Of a DNA stretch of 64,000 nucleotides, positions 1-9,668 are shown in pieces. The stretch is from an uncultured Glaciecola sp. Lineage in GTDB: Bacteria; Pseudomonadota; Gammaproteobacteria; Enterobacterales; Alteromonadaceae. The notes under the pieces were generated by a model, which saw only the letters and a list, made by a program, of their open reading frames with translations, made no database searches and was not told the origin of the DNA. The stretch is taken from contig CANMCE010000001.1 in NCBI GenBank assembly GCA_947496235.1, positions 124,001 through 188,000 on the forward strand. The letters run 5' to 3'. The first letter of the stretch is position 1; each line of letters starts with the position of its first letter. The translations under genes were made by a program, and so were the position numbers.

Positions 1-1
1 G

Positions 2-1585
2 AGAAGCAATGCAAGTCTAGCTATTGACATCAATTTTACCGTTTCCAATCAAAGCAGCGCTTCTGCTAGCGTTATGCTAGACCATGCAGTGACAGAATTA
101 GGCAATGTCAGCTTGCACGTTCACAACGCGGAAAATCTTCAATTACAGAGTATTGAATGGACGCAATTGGCAGGACCGCTTATAAGTGAACTTACAGAAC
201 AAGACGATTTTTTGTTTTTTGAAGCGCCAGAAGTTACAGAGGACACTTTGCTCGTATTTGAAATGTCAGCTACCTATAATAATGGATCTCAGGCTTCTGA
301 TCTGGTTTTTGTTTTAATTCAAAATACCAATTTCGATAGAAATGGTCTGTTTTATAGTAATGGTTACTTTGTTACTCAAGATATGCATGCTTACAATTCC
401 GACAGCCCGCATAAACAAGCACTTGAATCCTGCGTTTATAATAATCAAATTCCGGCAACGCCAACATGCACCTTTGCTGATTTACCGCTCATTGGTACAC
501 AAACTACAACCCCCACAGTGGAGGATATACTTGATCGTACATTAGTTTCCCATGACTGGATGGGTGACAGATTTCGTCAATATTTAGAAGGATCTGTTGC
601 TGGTCAAGACATGTTAAACCTTCTCAGAGGCGTGACAGCAATTGTTATCTCTTATGATGTTAGACCATCATTTTATTGGAGTGCAACCGGCGCTATCTAC
701 TTAGATGCAAATAATTTTTGGATGTCAGCTTCAGAAAGAGACACCTTAAATGATCAACCTGACTATCGCAGTGACTTTGGAAGTGATCTGCAATTTTCAA
801 TATTTTGGCGCTATGTAAAAAATAACGCATATTACCCACTCAATGTATACCCTAAGAACAACCGAGGACCTCGGACTTTTTATGATTTAGAGGCCAGCAT
901 TTCTTGGCTGATGTATCACGAGCTAGCCCATGCCAATGACTTTTTTCCTCCCAACAGTTGGAGCAACATGGACCCTAGCACCACGCCATTAGCCTATTTT
1001 CGCGCAAATGGCACTAATTCCGATATCTTAAATGACCAGTACCCGTTAACTTCCAGTGAAATGCATGCTCTTGCAGACGTTAGGTTTGGAGGTGAGTCGG
1101 CGACCAATCAACAAAGGAATTATACCGCAGCAAATGTGCGTGACTTTTTTGAACCTGACATAGCACCATCATTTTATGCTTATTACACAGAAAGAGAGGA
1201 TTTCGCGACCCTTTTTGAACGTTTTATTATGTTACATCGATTAGGTGCCGCAGCAGATTTAGGTATTTTAGCGAATCAAAACAATAATAATTACCAAGTT
1301 ACTTGGGGGCAGCGAAACCGTATTAGTCATCCAAGTTTGGCTGCGCGCACTATATTTGCAGTTGAAAAAGTCTACCCAGAATTGGGAGATGTGACCTCAC
1401 TCTTGAACAACCTACCTTCCCCAAAAGCATTCTCATTCGGTAGTCCATGGTTTGAAACCTTACAACTTGATCAAACATCAAATGGGTTTGAGTTCAATGA
1501 AATGCCTCTGGATGAACGAAAGATGCGGTTGTTGCAACAGCAAAATTATCCCCATCATGGTATCCAGTTAAAGATTAAAGACTAA
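2..1585 (+). CDS. Putative secreted zinc metallopeptidase-like protein (5' end missing)
   Basis: The reading frame is open from base 2, so the gene begins before the window; the first Met at 74 is internal. The N-terminal ~90 visible residues look like an Ig/PKD-like beta domain (WTQLAGP, then FEAPEV, then a hydrophobic strand pattern), common in surface proteins of marine gammaproteobacteria. An HELAH motif (HExxH) lies about 282-286 residues after the Met at 74, inside a helix-like stretch that ends in aromatic residues, which suggests a zinc-dependent peptidase. A third zinc ligand cannot be assigned confidently. The C-terminus is plain and has no GlyGly-CTERM tail. It converges on hda with an 11-bp overlap. 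I do not recognise the family; peptidase activity is inferred from the motif alone. Confidence 0.6.
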   Translation, partial: RSNASLAIDINFTVSNQSSASASVMLDHAVTELGNVSLHVHNAENLQLQSIEWTQLAGPLISELTEQDDFLFFEAPEVTEDTLLVFEMSATYNNGSQASDLVFVLIQNTNFDRNGLFYSNGYFVTQDMHAYNSDSPHKQALESCVYNNQIPATPTCTFADLPLIGTQTTTPTVEDILDRTLVSHDWMGDRFRQYLEGSVAGQDMLNLLRGVTAIVISYDVRPSFYWSATGAIYLDANNFWMSASERDTLNDQPDYRSDFGSDLQFSIFWRYVKNNAYYPLNVYPKNNRGPRTFYDLEASISWLMYHELAHANDFFPPNSWSNMDPSTTPLAYFRANGTNSDILNDQYPLTSSEMHALADVRFGGESATNQQRNYTAANVRDFFEPDIAPSFYAYYTEREDFATLFERFIMLHRLGAAADLGILANQNNNNYQVTWGQRNRISHPSLAARTIFAVEKVYPELGDVTSLLNNLPSPKAFSFGSPWFETLQLDQTSNGFEFNEMPLDERKMRLLQQQNYPHHGIQLKIKD

Positions 1586-2273
1586 GGGTTTGCTTAACAA
1601 AAGGTATGGTGAGCTTTCGCTGATCTTGTAAAGACGCTTTGTCTAATTGCTCGATTGCATCAACAAGAGAGTTCATGTCTCTGGCGTGCCTTTTGAGCAG
1701 GTAATTGACAACATCATCGGATATTTCTAGGCCTTTATTTTTTACCAACAATTTTACTGTTTTTGCTTTTTCAGGTTCACTTAGTTCCTGCACCATGAAT
1801 GTAGTCCCCCAAGTAAGTCGAGATGCCAAGTCTGGAAGGGAAAACTGACTAGAAGCTACGCTTGTACTAGATGAAAAAATAAGGGTCTTATTACCTAATT
1901 CACGACATTTATTTATAAAATCAAAAACACCGACTTCCCAATTTCTATGACCTGCAATTGCATCAACGTTATCCATGCAGATTAAATTACAAGAAATAGC
2001 CATTTCGAGCACTTCGGGAGGAAAGTTTAAAAGTTCAGCAAAATCTATATATTGGTTACTTATTTTATGCTTTTCAGCTAACGCGCAGGTCGCCAGCAAC
2101 AAATGGGTTTTCCCAAGACCATGACTACCATGAATAAAAAGCATTTGGTTATTAATGCCCTTATGAATAGTTGCTAGTTCTTTCAAAGAAGACACTAGGT
2201 GAGCATTATCTCCCATAATAAAGGTTTCAAATCGACGTTCAGTTAAGGGGGATACAGGTAACACTAATTGCAA
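1575..2273 (-). CDS. hda: DnaA regulatory inactivator Hda
   Basis: This AAA+ protein binds the DNA-loaded beta clamp and stimulates ATP hydrolysis by DnaA after initiation (RIDA). Residues 2-6 (QLVLP) fit the clamp-binding motif QLxLP expected at the Hda N-terminus. A Walker A-like GSHGLGKTH follows near residues 49-57, then a Walker B-like LICMDNVD. At 232 residues it has Hda length, without the DNA-binding domain of DnaA. The start is TTG, one base after the TAA of the upstream DUF2066 gene. The alternative of a downstream start would lose the clamp motif. It is probably cotranscribed with the DUF2066 gene. Confidence 0.9.
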   Translation of the reverse strand: MQLVLPVSPLTERRFETFIMGDNAHLVSSLKELATIHKGINNQMLFIHGSHGLGKTHLLLATCALAEKHKISNQYIDFAELLNFPPEVLEMAISCNLICMDNVDAIAGHRNWEVGVFDFINKCRELGNKTLIFSSSTSVASSQFSLPDLASRLTWGTTFMVQELSEPEKAKTVKLLVKNKGLEISDDVVNYLLKRHARDMNSLVDAIEQLDKASLQDQRKLTIPFVKQTLSL

Positions 2274-2274
2274 T

Positions 2275-3519
2275 TTAACGATTCCAGAAAAAAGAGATTG
2301 TTTGTAGATCGTTTTCTTGAGAAAGATCTCTTGTTAGGCGTTGGTCAATTTCAATCAGCGTCAGAAATTTATCTAATTGATCTACCATGTCAATTTCAAA
2401 AATTGCTTTATCAACATTCTGTTGCTTTAAATGCGCCGAACGGACTATTGGCATGGACGAAAATATCTCTTGAACTTCATGTAAAGACTGAAGCGATTTG
2501 ATATTACTAATTTGAATAATAATGCGTTGGCTTTCTTGAGTGTCAGTGCCAACCACTGCGAATTGTCTGGCCAGTTTGTCTGCAAATTTATGTATTAATT
2601 CGGCAGTAACTTCATTTTCAGTGGTCCCGTAAATTCGTCCGACATCGGTTTTAGTATCTTCAATGATGGCATAATTTAAAAATAGACTGGCACCCTCTGG
2701 AATTTCAATTTCTTTTATTGCTGCCGTGTTTTCTTCTATCGCATTATCAGATTCTGTGTCTTCAATTGAGTCGAAGGTTTCATCAAGTTGTTCAATTTGA
2801 TTTTGTACTTCATCAATGACTTCTATTTCTTCAGGATCAATTGGTTGCTCTGCAGAAGCTGTTTGGTTAAGGGCATCCAAGTCAACTTCTGACAGGTCAT
2901 CTCGTATAGGATTTATTGAAGCACTAATAATAAAGTCTGCGTTATATCTAAAAGACTGAGATTTAATCTTATTAATATTTTGCGTCCAAATATCAAATGC
3001 ATCTAGAGCCAAGGTGTCTTCTAAATCACCTATCGGCAAATATATTTCAACTCCCCTACTTTGCGCCGTGTTTTTAATAGTATTAGCTAGGCCTTTGCCT
3101 GAATTTTGTGAAACCGATTCAATATTCTTATTAATATTACTGGCTAGCCATATAACAGCATTTGGTCTTAATTCGGACCAAACTGGCAGACCAGAGACTT
3201 TGAGCAGTTGAATTATTTTTTCCTGATTAAATCTAGCTTCAAAAAACGCGAAATCTTGCTCTTGTCCATACCGGCTAGTAATTAAATATTGTTCGTAATT
3301 TTTGATGGCACGCTTAATCACGTCAGCCTCGACAATATTTCTATCCCCTGATATTTTAACAAATACCTGCGATAAAGCAGCTTGACCTAGAGTGACTTGG
3401 CGTCCGCGATTTTGCTCAGTAATCTCCACTCTCGCTGTATTTACGCGGACTTGAGCAAATACATTAGAAATTACAAACAATAAAGAGGCAATGAGTACAA
3501 GCTTTTCAATCAATCGCAC
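2275..3519 (-). CDS. DUF2066 family exported protein
   Basis: This 414-residue protein of unknown function has an N-terminal signal peptide (hydrophobic LVLIASLLFVISNVFA, cleavage near residue 22). The body matches the DUF2066 proteins found beside hda/purM in many gammaproteobacteria (VNTARVEI near the N-terminus; VFVKISGDRNIV). A strongly acidic low-complexity stretch at about 210-265 is rich in Asp, Glu and Gln and looks like a lineage-specific linker. The start is GTG, with GGAG about 10 bases upstream. It is divergent from purM across about 145 bp and immediately upstream of hda. Periplasmic location is inferred. Confidence 0.75.
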   Translation of the reverse strand: MRLIEKLVLIASLLFVISNVFAQVRVNTARVEITEQNRGRQVTLGQAALSQVFVKISGDRNIVEADVIKRAIKNYEQYLITSRYGQEQDFAFFEARFNQEKIIQLLKVSGLPVWSELRPNAVIWLASNINKNIESVSQNSGKGLANTIKNTAQSRGVEIYLPIGDLEDTLALDAFDIWTQNINKIKSQSFRYNADFIISASINPIRDDLSEVDLDALNQTASAEQPIDPEEIEVIDEVQNQIEQLDETFDSIEDTESDNAIEENTAAIKEIEIPEGASLFLNYAIIEDTKTDVGRIYGTTENEVTAELIHKFADKLARQFAVVGTDTQESQRIIIQISNIKSLQSLHEVQEIFSSMPIVRSAHLKQQNVDKAIFEIDMVDQLDKFLTLIEIDQRLTRDLSQENDLQTISFFWNR

Positions 3520-3665
3520 GCTTTTTATTTCTCCTTTTCATACACCTATACATTTTCAGTTATTTTTAACTAATTTGCACCCCAAATTTTAACGCTAAGT
3601 TTAGGTGTCAATTTTCTTTGCTTACTGGTAAAATTTCGCCGCATTTTTGTTAGGGGAAAAAGTTA

Positions 3666-4703
3666 GTGACTGAAAATAAGACATCATTAAGTTATAAAGA
3701 TGCGGGCGTCGATATTGACGCTGGCAATCAGTTAGTTGACAAGATTAAATCTGTCACTAAACGAACTCATCGCCCCGAGGTTCGGGGGAATCTTGGTGGG
3801 TTTGGCGCTTTGTGCGCATTACCTGAAAAATACAAAAAACCTTTGCTTGTATCTGGCACTGACGGTGTGGGTACTAAATTGCGATTAGCTATGGACATGG
3901 AGCAACACGCAGGTATTGGCATTGACCTTGTAGCCATGTGTGTAAACGACCTCATAGTTCAAGGTGCAGAGCCTTTATTTTTCTTAGACTATTACGCCAC
4001 TGGAAAATTAGATGTAGACAAAGCAGTTGAAGTGGTAAGTGGAATTGGTAAAGGCTGTGAAATGTCTAATTGTGCATTAATTGGTGGGGAAACCGCTGAA
4101 ATGCCTGGCATGTATCATGGCAGCGATTATGACGTAGCAGGTTTCTGTGTTGGTGTGGTTGAATCCGATGAAGTTATCGACGGTTCGAACGTTTCCGTTG
4201 GCAATAAAATTATTGCTTTAGGATCGTCGGGACCACACTCTAACGGCTATTCGTTAATTCGAAAAATTATTGAAGTTGCCAAGGTTGATCTAGAAGCAGA
4301 TTTAGAAGGCAAACCGGTAAAAGAACACTTATTAGAACCTACACGCATTTACGTGAAGAGCGTTCTAGCACTATTAGAATCACACAAAGTCAATGCCATT
4401 TCACATATTACAGGTGGCGGATTCTGGGAAAATATTCCTCGTGTATTACCCGAGCATTTATGTGCGCAAATTGACAAAACATCTTGGCAATGGCCAGCTA
4501 TTTTCAGCTTACTACAGGATGCTGGTAATGTGACTACTCATGAAATGTATCGCACTTTTAACTGTGGTGTGGGCATGGTGTTGTTAGTCGATCAAGATAT
4601 AGCTGATAGCTGTGTAGATATACTTAGTTCCCTTGGCGAAAAGGCATGGATTATAGGTTCTGTAGTAGAAAACACTGACAACAAACAGGTTACTATAGAT
4701 TAA
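3666..4703 (+). CDS. purM: Phosphoribosylformylglycinamidine cyclo-ligase (AIR synthetase)
   Basis: PurM catalyses the ATP-dependent ring closure of FGAM to AIR, the fifth step of purine synthesis. The 345-residue length is typical. Family motifs are clear: [12 protein letters not shown] at the N-terminus, GTDGVGTKL near residue 60, [11 protein letters not shown] near 140 and HITGGGF near 245. The start is GTG with AGGGGA about 8 bases upstream. The stop overlaps the purN start by one base (TAATG), so translation is probably coupled. I saw no convincing PurR operator in the 145 bp upstream. Confidence 0.97.
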   Translation: MTENKTSLSYKDAGVDIDAGNQLVDKIKSVTKRTHRPEVRGNLGGFGALCALPEKYKKPLLVSGTDGVGTKLRLAMDMEQHAGIGIDLVAMCVNDLIVQGAEPLFFLDYYATGKLDVDKAVEVVSGIGKGCEMSNCALIGGETAEMPGMYHGSDYDVAGFCVGVVESDEVIDGSNVSVGNKIIALGSSGPHSNGYSLIRKIIEVAKVDLEADLEGKPVKEHLLEPTRIYVKSVLALLESHKVNAISHITGGGFWENIPRVLPEHLCAQIDKTSWQWPAIFSLLQDAGNVTTHEMYRTFNCGVGMVLLVDQDIADSCVDILSSLGEKAWIIGSVVENTDNKQVTID

Positions 4704-5374
4704 TGTCTAAAAAGAAAGTTGTCCTGTTAATTTCAGGTAATGGCAGCAATGCTCAAGCGATTATAGATGCTTGTGCTGAAGGTAAAATAAACGCGGACGT
4801 TGTTGCTGTCATTTCGAATAAACCAGATGCTTTTGGTCTTGAAAGAGCCGAGTCAGCGAATATACCCGCAATCTTAATTGATCATAAGACATTTAATGAT
4901 AGACAGGCTTTTGATCAAGCATTAAAAGATAAAATCCTTTCTTACTCACCTGATCTTGTAGTATTAGCGGGCTTTATGCGCATTTTAACCGCAGACTTTG
5001 TAAATGCATTTAACGGCAAAATGCTGAATATACATCCCTCTTTATTACCCAAATACCCTGGCCTTCATACCCATAAAAGAGCCCTAGAAAATGGCGATCA
5101 ATATCACGGCGTCAGCGTGCATTTTGTGACCGATGAACTTGATGGCGGTCCAATTGTCTTACAATCTCGTATTGAGGTACTATCAAACGACACTGAGACA
5201 TCCTTGGCGCAAAGAGTTGCGCAAAATGAATGGATTATTTACCCTCTCGTTGTCTCTTGGTTTTGTGCCGAAAGATTAAAGATGCAAGAAAATAGCGCAT
5301 TATTAGACAACAAGAAGCTGTCAAAGACTGGATTACAATATGAAGATTTCGATAATACTGAGTTTAGTACTTAG
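4703..5374 (+). CDS. purN: Phosphoribosylglycinamide formyltransferase 1
   Basis: PurN transfers a formyl group from 10-formyl-tetrahydrofolate to GAR, the third step of purine synthesis. SGNGSNAQA at residues ~11-19 is the phosphate-binding loop; NIHPSLLP carries the catalytic Asn and His, and DELDGGP the catalytic Asp. At 223 residues it is slightly longer than E. coli PurN because of a C-terminal extension, which overlaps the next gene by 35 bp. It is coupled to purM by a one-base overlap. Confidence 0.97.
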   Translation: MSKKKVVLLISGNGSNAQAIIDACAEGKINADVVAVISNKPDAFGLERAESANIPAILIDHKTFNDRQAFDQALKDKILSYSPDLVVLAGFMRILTADFVNAFNGKMLNIHPSLLPKYPGLHTHKRALENGDQYHGVSVHFVTDELDGGPIVLQSRIEVLSNDTETSLAQRVAQNEWIIYPLVVSWFCAERLKMQENSALLDNKKLSKTGLQYEDFDNTEFST

Positions 5375-6044
5375 TTTTCTAATAGTAGCAGTACAGGCTA
5401 ACGCAGACGAAAATAGAGAATTAAAAACATTCTCGGCTAAGTACACTGCTTATCACGATGAAGACGATGTAGGTCAAGCAAGCTTGAATTTATTCAAAAT
5501 TGCTGAGGATACTTACAAAGTCGTCTATGACTCTAAAGTATCAAAATTTTTCTTATCAGATAAACGTCACGAAGAAAGCGTTTTTCAGGTGGAAGGCGAT
5601 AAGTTAATTCCGCAAACTTATGAATATTTACGCACAGGCACTGGCAGAAACAAAAGTTTGTCAGTCAGTTTTGATGCAGAAAGACAAAAAATATTTATTG
5701 ATGACAAAGAAACCTATGACTGGCAAGGTGAATTAGATAATCAATTGTTTAGAATTGACCTATCTACTCAGTTAGCAAACAAAGTTACCGACCTTAGATA
5801 CGATTTTATCAACTATCGCGGCGAAAAACGATTTTATGACCTGCAAGTGCTCGACACTGAGACGTTACAATTACCTTATGGTCAAATCGAAGCCACCAAG
5901 GTACGCATCAATCGTGAAACCAATAAACGCCTCACCTACGCTTGGTTTGCCCCTTCTCTGGGCTACACCTTAGTTCGACTTCAACAGTTTAAAGAAGGCA
6001 AAGAACAGGGCGACATTCAACTTTCTGAATTTTATACAAACTAA
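5340..6044 (+). CDS. DUF3108 family exported protein
   Basis: A 234-residue protein with a clean signal peptide (residues 1-22, ending VQANA). The mature part is beta-rich and fits the DUF3108 family (KTFSAKYTAYHDEDDVG near the start; LPYGQIEATKV and YAWFAPSLGYTLVRLQQFKEG near the end). The function is unknown. Its ATG lies inside the end of purN, so it is probably the third gene of a purM-purN operon; pairing of purMN with a DUF3108 gene recurs in related bacteria. Periplasmic location is inferred from the signal peptide. Confidence 0.8.
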   Translation: MKISIILSLVLSFLIVAVQANADENRELKTFSAKYTAYHDEDDVGQASLNLFKIAEDTYKVVYDSKVSKFFLSDKRHEESVFQVEGDKLIPQTYEYLRTGTGRNKSLSVSFDAERQKIFIDDKETYDWQGELDNQLFRIDLSTQLANKVTDLRYDFINYRGEKRFYDLQVLDTETLQLPYGQIEATKVRINRETNKRLTYAWFAPSLGYTLVRLQQFKEGKEQGDIQLSEFYTN

Positions 6045-6069
6045 ATTTCATCCCTAACGTAAATATTTT

Positions 6070-6099
6070 AGGTGAAAATTAAAGCTTCATTTTTCACCT
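6070..6099 (+). terminator. Hairpin after the purMN-DUF3108 operon
   Basis: A perfect 9-bp stem (AGGTGAAAA at 6070-6078 with TTTTCACCT at 6091-6099) and a 12-base loop lie 26 bp after the DUF3108 stop. It is not followed by a good T-tract, so terminator function is uncertain. Confidence 0.4.
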
Positions 6100-6103
6100 A
6101 TAC

Positions 6104-6132
6104 TTGAATTTTTACTAGAATCGTTTTATGTT
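6104..6132 (+). promoter_or_regulatory. Putative fadE promoter
   Basis: A -35-like TTGAAT at 6104-6109 and a -10-like TATGTT at 6127-6132 are separated by 17 bp. The implied transcription start, about 6139, falls inside the FadR operator. Confidence 0.5.
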
Positions 6133-6137
6133 TACGC

Positions 6138-6154
6138 ATCTGGTCTGACCTTTG
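6138..6154 (+). promoter_or_regulatory. FadR operator in front of fadE
   Basis: ATCTGGTCTGACCTTTG contains the intact FadR core TGGTCnGACC. It lies 9-25 bases before the fadE start and over the predicted transcription start. This position fits repression of fadE by FadR when long-chain acyl-CoA is absent, as in E. coli. The core match is seen in the sequence; regulation is inferred. Confidence 0.75.
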
Positions 6155-6162
6155 GAGTCATT

Positions 6163-8628
6163 ATGTCCGAATTATTTTGGGTACTTTTTATTTTATTAAC
6201 TATTGGCGTTGTTACTTATCAACGTTATGCTTTGCAATCTTCAGTCGCAATAGTCGGCGTTGCATTATTTATCGCTACTCTATTTGGCGATCTTGGCATC
6301 TTCAGCTGGATCCTGTTTTTAGCGGTTTCAGTTCCCCTACTTTACGAACCCATTCGTAAAGACATCATTTCAAAACGATTGCTCGCTTTCTATAAAAAAG
6401 TTTCTCCTGAAATGTCATCTACAGAACAAGAAGCAATAGACGCTGGCACCGTTTGGTGGGATGGTGAACTATTCAGTGGGAAACCCGATTGGCAACAATT
6501 GCATGGGGTTGCAAAACCGAAATTAAGCGCAGAAGAAAAAGCCTTTTTAGAAGGTCCCTGTGAAGAAGTTTGTTCAATGGTCAATGAATGGCAGATTAAT
6601 CACGTCGACGCCGATTTGCCGGAAGAAATTTGGGAATATGTGAAAAAACACAAATTCTTCGCCATGATTATTGAAAAGAAATATGGCGGTTTAGCGTTTT
6701 CTGCCTATGCACAGCGCTGTGTACTACAGAAATTAGCCGGTGTAAGCGCCGTTTTATCAAGTACTGTTGGCGTGCCTAATTCATTAGGTCCTGGAGAATT
6801 GCTACAACATTACGGCACTAAAGAGCAACAAGACTATTATTTACCCCGCTTAGCTGAAGGTAAAGAGGTTCCCTGTTTTGCATTAACCAGCCCAGAAGCT
6901 GGTTCAGACGCTGGTGCCATTCCTGATAAAGGCGTTATTTGTAAAGGCACATTCGACGGTGAAGAAGTGATAGGCATGTCACTAACTTTCAATAAGCGCT
7001 ACATTACCCTAGCTCCTGTTGCGACTGTTGTTGGCTTAGCGTTTAAGCTGTTCGACCCAGAAGGCTTATTAGGCGATAAAAAAGATCTCGGCATTACTTG
7101 TGCTCTAATTCCAAGAGATACCAAAGGACTAGAAATTGGTCGCCGTCACTTTCCTTTGAACACACCATTTCAAAACGGTCCCTTAAAAGGTGAAAATATT
7201 TTTGTACCTTTGAGTTATATCATTGGTGGCGAGAAAATGGCAGGCAAAGGCTGGCGAATGCTAATGGAATGCTTGTCAGTTGGTCGCTGCATCACCCTTC
7301 CGTCTTCAGCCGCAGGCGGCGTTAAGCAGTTGGCTTTGGCAACTGGTGCATATTCGCGTATCAGAAGACAGTTCCGTTTACCCATAGGGCAAATGGAAGG
7401 CGTAGAAGAAATGCTTGCTAAAATTGGTGGCAATGCCTACATGATGGACGCAGTTACCTCTTTATCCACCGCTGGTGTGGATTTAGGACAAAAGCCGTCG
7501 GTGATTAGTGCAATTTGTAAATATCACTTAACCGAAAAAATGCGTGATTGCGTGAACGCTTCTATGGACGTGCACGGCGGCAAAGGCATATGTCTAGGTC
7601 CTAATAACTATCTTGGCCGAGCTTATCAAGGCACACCTATTTCCATTACTGTGGAAGGTGCAAACATACTAACTCGGAATATGATGATATTTGGCCAAGG
7701 TGCTATGCGCTGTCACCCTTATGTATTAAGTGAAATTAAGGCCGCAGCACTAGAAGACAAAAACGATCAATTATCATCTTTCGATAAAGCGGTTTGGGGT
7801 CATATTGGCTTTGCCGTTAGTAATACTGTGCGGTCGCTATGGTTTAGTTTAACTGGCAATCGTTTTAGTCGAGCGCCTTTCAATGACGAAACGGCTAAAT
7901 ATTACCGAGCATTGCAAGGCTATTCTGCAAACCTTGCGTTGATGACTGATATTTCAATGGGCGCTTTAGGTGGTAGTCTAAAACGCAGAGAGCGTTTATC
8001 CGCTCGATTAGGTGATGTGTTAAGTCACTTGTATCTTACCTCAGCAACGCTAAAACGCTTTGATGAAGAAGGTAGATTACACGAAGATTTACCTATGCTG
8101 CGCTGGGCAATGCAAGACAGTTTACATAAAATTGATATTGCAATAGATGACTTTATTCGCAACTTCCCAGTGGCCGGCATCCGATTTGTTTTACGCGCCA
8201 TCGTTATGCCGTTTGGCAAACGATACGATAAACCTAGCGACGACGTGGAACACGAAATAGCGCATATTTTGCAGACGCCATCTAGCGCTAGAGATCGCTT
8301 AGGTTACGGCCAATACTTTGGTAATTTATTCGGTGATTTAGAATCCACGCTACGCAATGTAATAGCAGTGGAACCAATATTCGACAAAGTATGTAAGTCG
8401 CTTGGTGAAAAATTGCCAATGACTGAATTGGATAAACTAGCAGACAAGGCTTTGGCCGCAAATCTTATTTCAGATGAAGATGCTCAGTTATTAAAAGACA
8501 CTGAAGCTGGACGTCTTAGAACGATAAATGTCGATGATTTTGATGACAAAGAGTTGATTGCGGCAACTAGCGCGAAAGCAAAACCTAAAAGAGCAAGTAC
8601 GCGCAAGAAATCCGAAAAAGCAGCTTAG
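6163..8628 (+). CDS. fadE: Acyl-CoA dehydrogenase FadE
   Basis: FadE catalyses the first dehydrogenation of fatty acid beta-oxidation, making trans-2-enoyl-CoA with FAD as cofactor. At 821 residues it matches the large proteobacterial FadE (about 814) rather than the ~380-residue dehydrogenases. Two N-terminal hydrophobic segments (residues ~3-20 and 25-65) suggest membrane association. The dehydrogenase core includes CFALTSPEAGSDAG near residue 240 and ITVEGANILTRN near 500. The last 25 residues form a lysine/arginine-rich tail (KAKPKRASTRKKS). GGAG sits 5 bases before the ATG. The gene is monocistronic, with a FadR site before it and a strong hairpin after it. Confidence 0.96.
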   Translation: MSELFWVLFILLTIGVVTYQRYALQSSVAIVGVALFIATLFGDLGIFSWILFLAVSVPLLYEPIRKDIISKRLLAFYKKVSPEMSSTEQEAIDAGTVWWDGELFSGKPDWQQLHGVAKPKLSAEEKAFLEGPCEEVCSMVNEWQINHVDADLPEEIWEYVKKHKFFAMIIEKKYGGLAFSAYAQRCVLQKLAGVSAVLSSTVGVPNSLGPGELLQHYGTKEQQDYYLPRLAEGKEVPCFALTSPEAGSDAGAIPDKGVICKGTFDGEEVIGMSLTFNKRYITLAPVATVVGLAFKLFDPEGLLGDKKDLGITCALIPRDTKGLEIGRRHFPLNTPFQNGPLKGENIFVPLSYIIGGEKMAGKGWRMLMECLSVGRCITLPSSAAGGVKQLALATGAYSRIRRQFRLPIGQMEGVEEMLAKIGGNAYMMDAVTSLSTAGVDLGQKPSVISAICKYHLTEKMRDCVNASMDVHGGKGICLGPNNYLGRAYQGTPISITVEGANILTRNMMIFGQGAMRCHPYVLSEIKAAALEDKNDQLSSFDKAVWGHIGFAVSNTVRSLWFSLTGNRFSRAPFNDETAKYYRALQGYSANLALMTDISMGALGGSLKRRERLSARLGDVLSHLYLTSATLKRFDEEGRLHEDLPMLRWAMQDSLHKIDIAIDDFIRNFPVAGIRFVLRAIVMPFGKRYDKPSDDVEHEIAHILQTPSSARDRLGYGQYFGNLFGDLESTLRNVIAVEPIFDKVCKSLGEKLPMTELDKLADKALAANLISDEDAQLLKDTEAGRLRTINVDDFDDKELIAATSAKAKPKRASTRKKSEKAA

Positions 8629-8647
8629 CTAAGATAAACAATTGGAT

Positions 8648-8682
8648 AAAAGCCGAATTATAAATTTCTTAATTCGGCTTTT
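8648..8682. terminator. Bidirectional terminator between fadE and add
   Basis: A perfect 13-bp stem (8648-8660 with 8670-8682, AAAAGCCGAATTA and its complement) with a 9-base loop. T-runs on one side and A-runs on the other let it serve both converging genes. The add stop codon lies in the stem. Confidence 0.9.
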
Positions 8683-9668
8683 TTTATAAGTTCGATTTTT
8701 TCTTGTGATGAAATATATGCTTGGGCTAAGGCATTTTTTTGTAATTGCGTTAGTTGATTTTCAGATAAACCCAAGGTAGTTTTCGCAAGTTCAAATTCAC
8801 TTGTCAATGTCACATTAGACACCCCAGGATCATCTGTGTGCAAACTGACTTCAATACCTGCTGATAAAAATTCTTTTACTGGGTGAGTAGCAATATCAAT
8901 CCAGGTTCCAGTTTGATAATTAGAGGTAATGCAAGACTCAATGCCAATCTGATTTTCTGCCAGATATCCCATCAGTTTTTTATCTTGAATGGCTTTTACC
9001 CCGTGCCCTATTCTACTTGCCCCTAATAACTTAATTGCATCCCAAACGCTTTCAGGACCAGCGGCTTCTCCGGCATGAATAGTTGCTTTCAAGCCTTTGT
9101 CATGGACTCTCTTGAAATGTGATTGGAATAAGTTTGCAGGAAATCCCGCTTCATCACCGGCCAGATCGACAGCAACAAAATGCTGTGCTGAATCTAAAAT
9201 CGCATCAAGCTCTTTATTACAATTTTCTACACCGAAGGTGCGGCTTAAAATTCCGATTAAATTTACTTTTACATCAAATTTATGCGTAGCATCTCGTACG
9301 CCAGCAATTACCTGTTCAATCACTTCGTGCATATTTAAATGATGGGGTTGAGCCATATAAAAGGGAGAAAATCTGAGTTCGACATAATCTAAGCCCTCAG
9401 AATATGCATCCTCTACGTTTTCCCAAGCTATGCGATAACAATTTTTAGGGGATTGTAAAATTGAAATGCCATAATCTAATTTTTTAAGAAATGCCAATAG
9501 ATCACTGGTTTTATCTTCAATATAAACGAGCTTTTCTATTTGTTCGGGGGAATATTTGGCAAAAGCAGTCCCTTGCTCTTTCGCGAGTTCTAATATTGTG
9601 GACGGCCTGACGTTGCCATCAAGGTGACGGTGTAACTCTATTCGGGGTAAATAGGCATTCAAGATCAA
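8658..9668 (-). CDS. add: Adenosine deaminase
   Basis: Add hydrolyses adenosine and deoxyadenosine to inosine and deoxyinosine in purine salvage. The metal-dependent deaminase motifs are present: HRHLDGN near residue 13 (zinc histidines), TIHAGEAAG near 196 (zinc His and proton-relay Glu) and SLHTDDPGV near 275 (catalytic and metal Asp). HAGEAAG favours adenosine rather than adenine deaminase. The 336-residue length is typical. The start is TTG, overlapping the TGA of the upstream response regulator gene by four bases; a second TTG two codons on is the only near alternative. Confidence 0.93.
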   Translation of the reverse strand: MILNAYLPRIELHRHLDGNVRPSTILELAKEQGTAFAKYSPEQIEKLVYIEDKTSDLLAFLKKLDYGISILQSPKNCYRIAWENVEDAYSEGLDYVELRFSPFYMAQPHHLNMHEVIEQVIAGVRDATHKFDVKVNLIGILSRTFGVENCNKELDAILDSAQHFVAVDLAGDEAGFPANLFQSHFKRVHDKGLKATIHAGEAAGPESVWDAIKLLGASRIGHGVKAIQDKKLMGYLAENQIGIESCITSNYQTGTWIDIATHPVKEFLSAGIEVSLHTDDPGVSNVTLTSEFELAKTTLGLSENQLTQLQKNALAQAYISSQEKIELIKKAELRNL

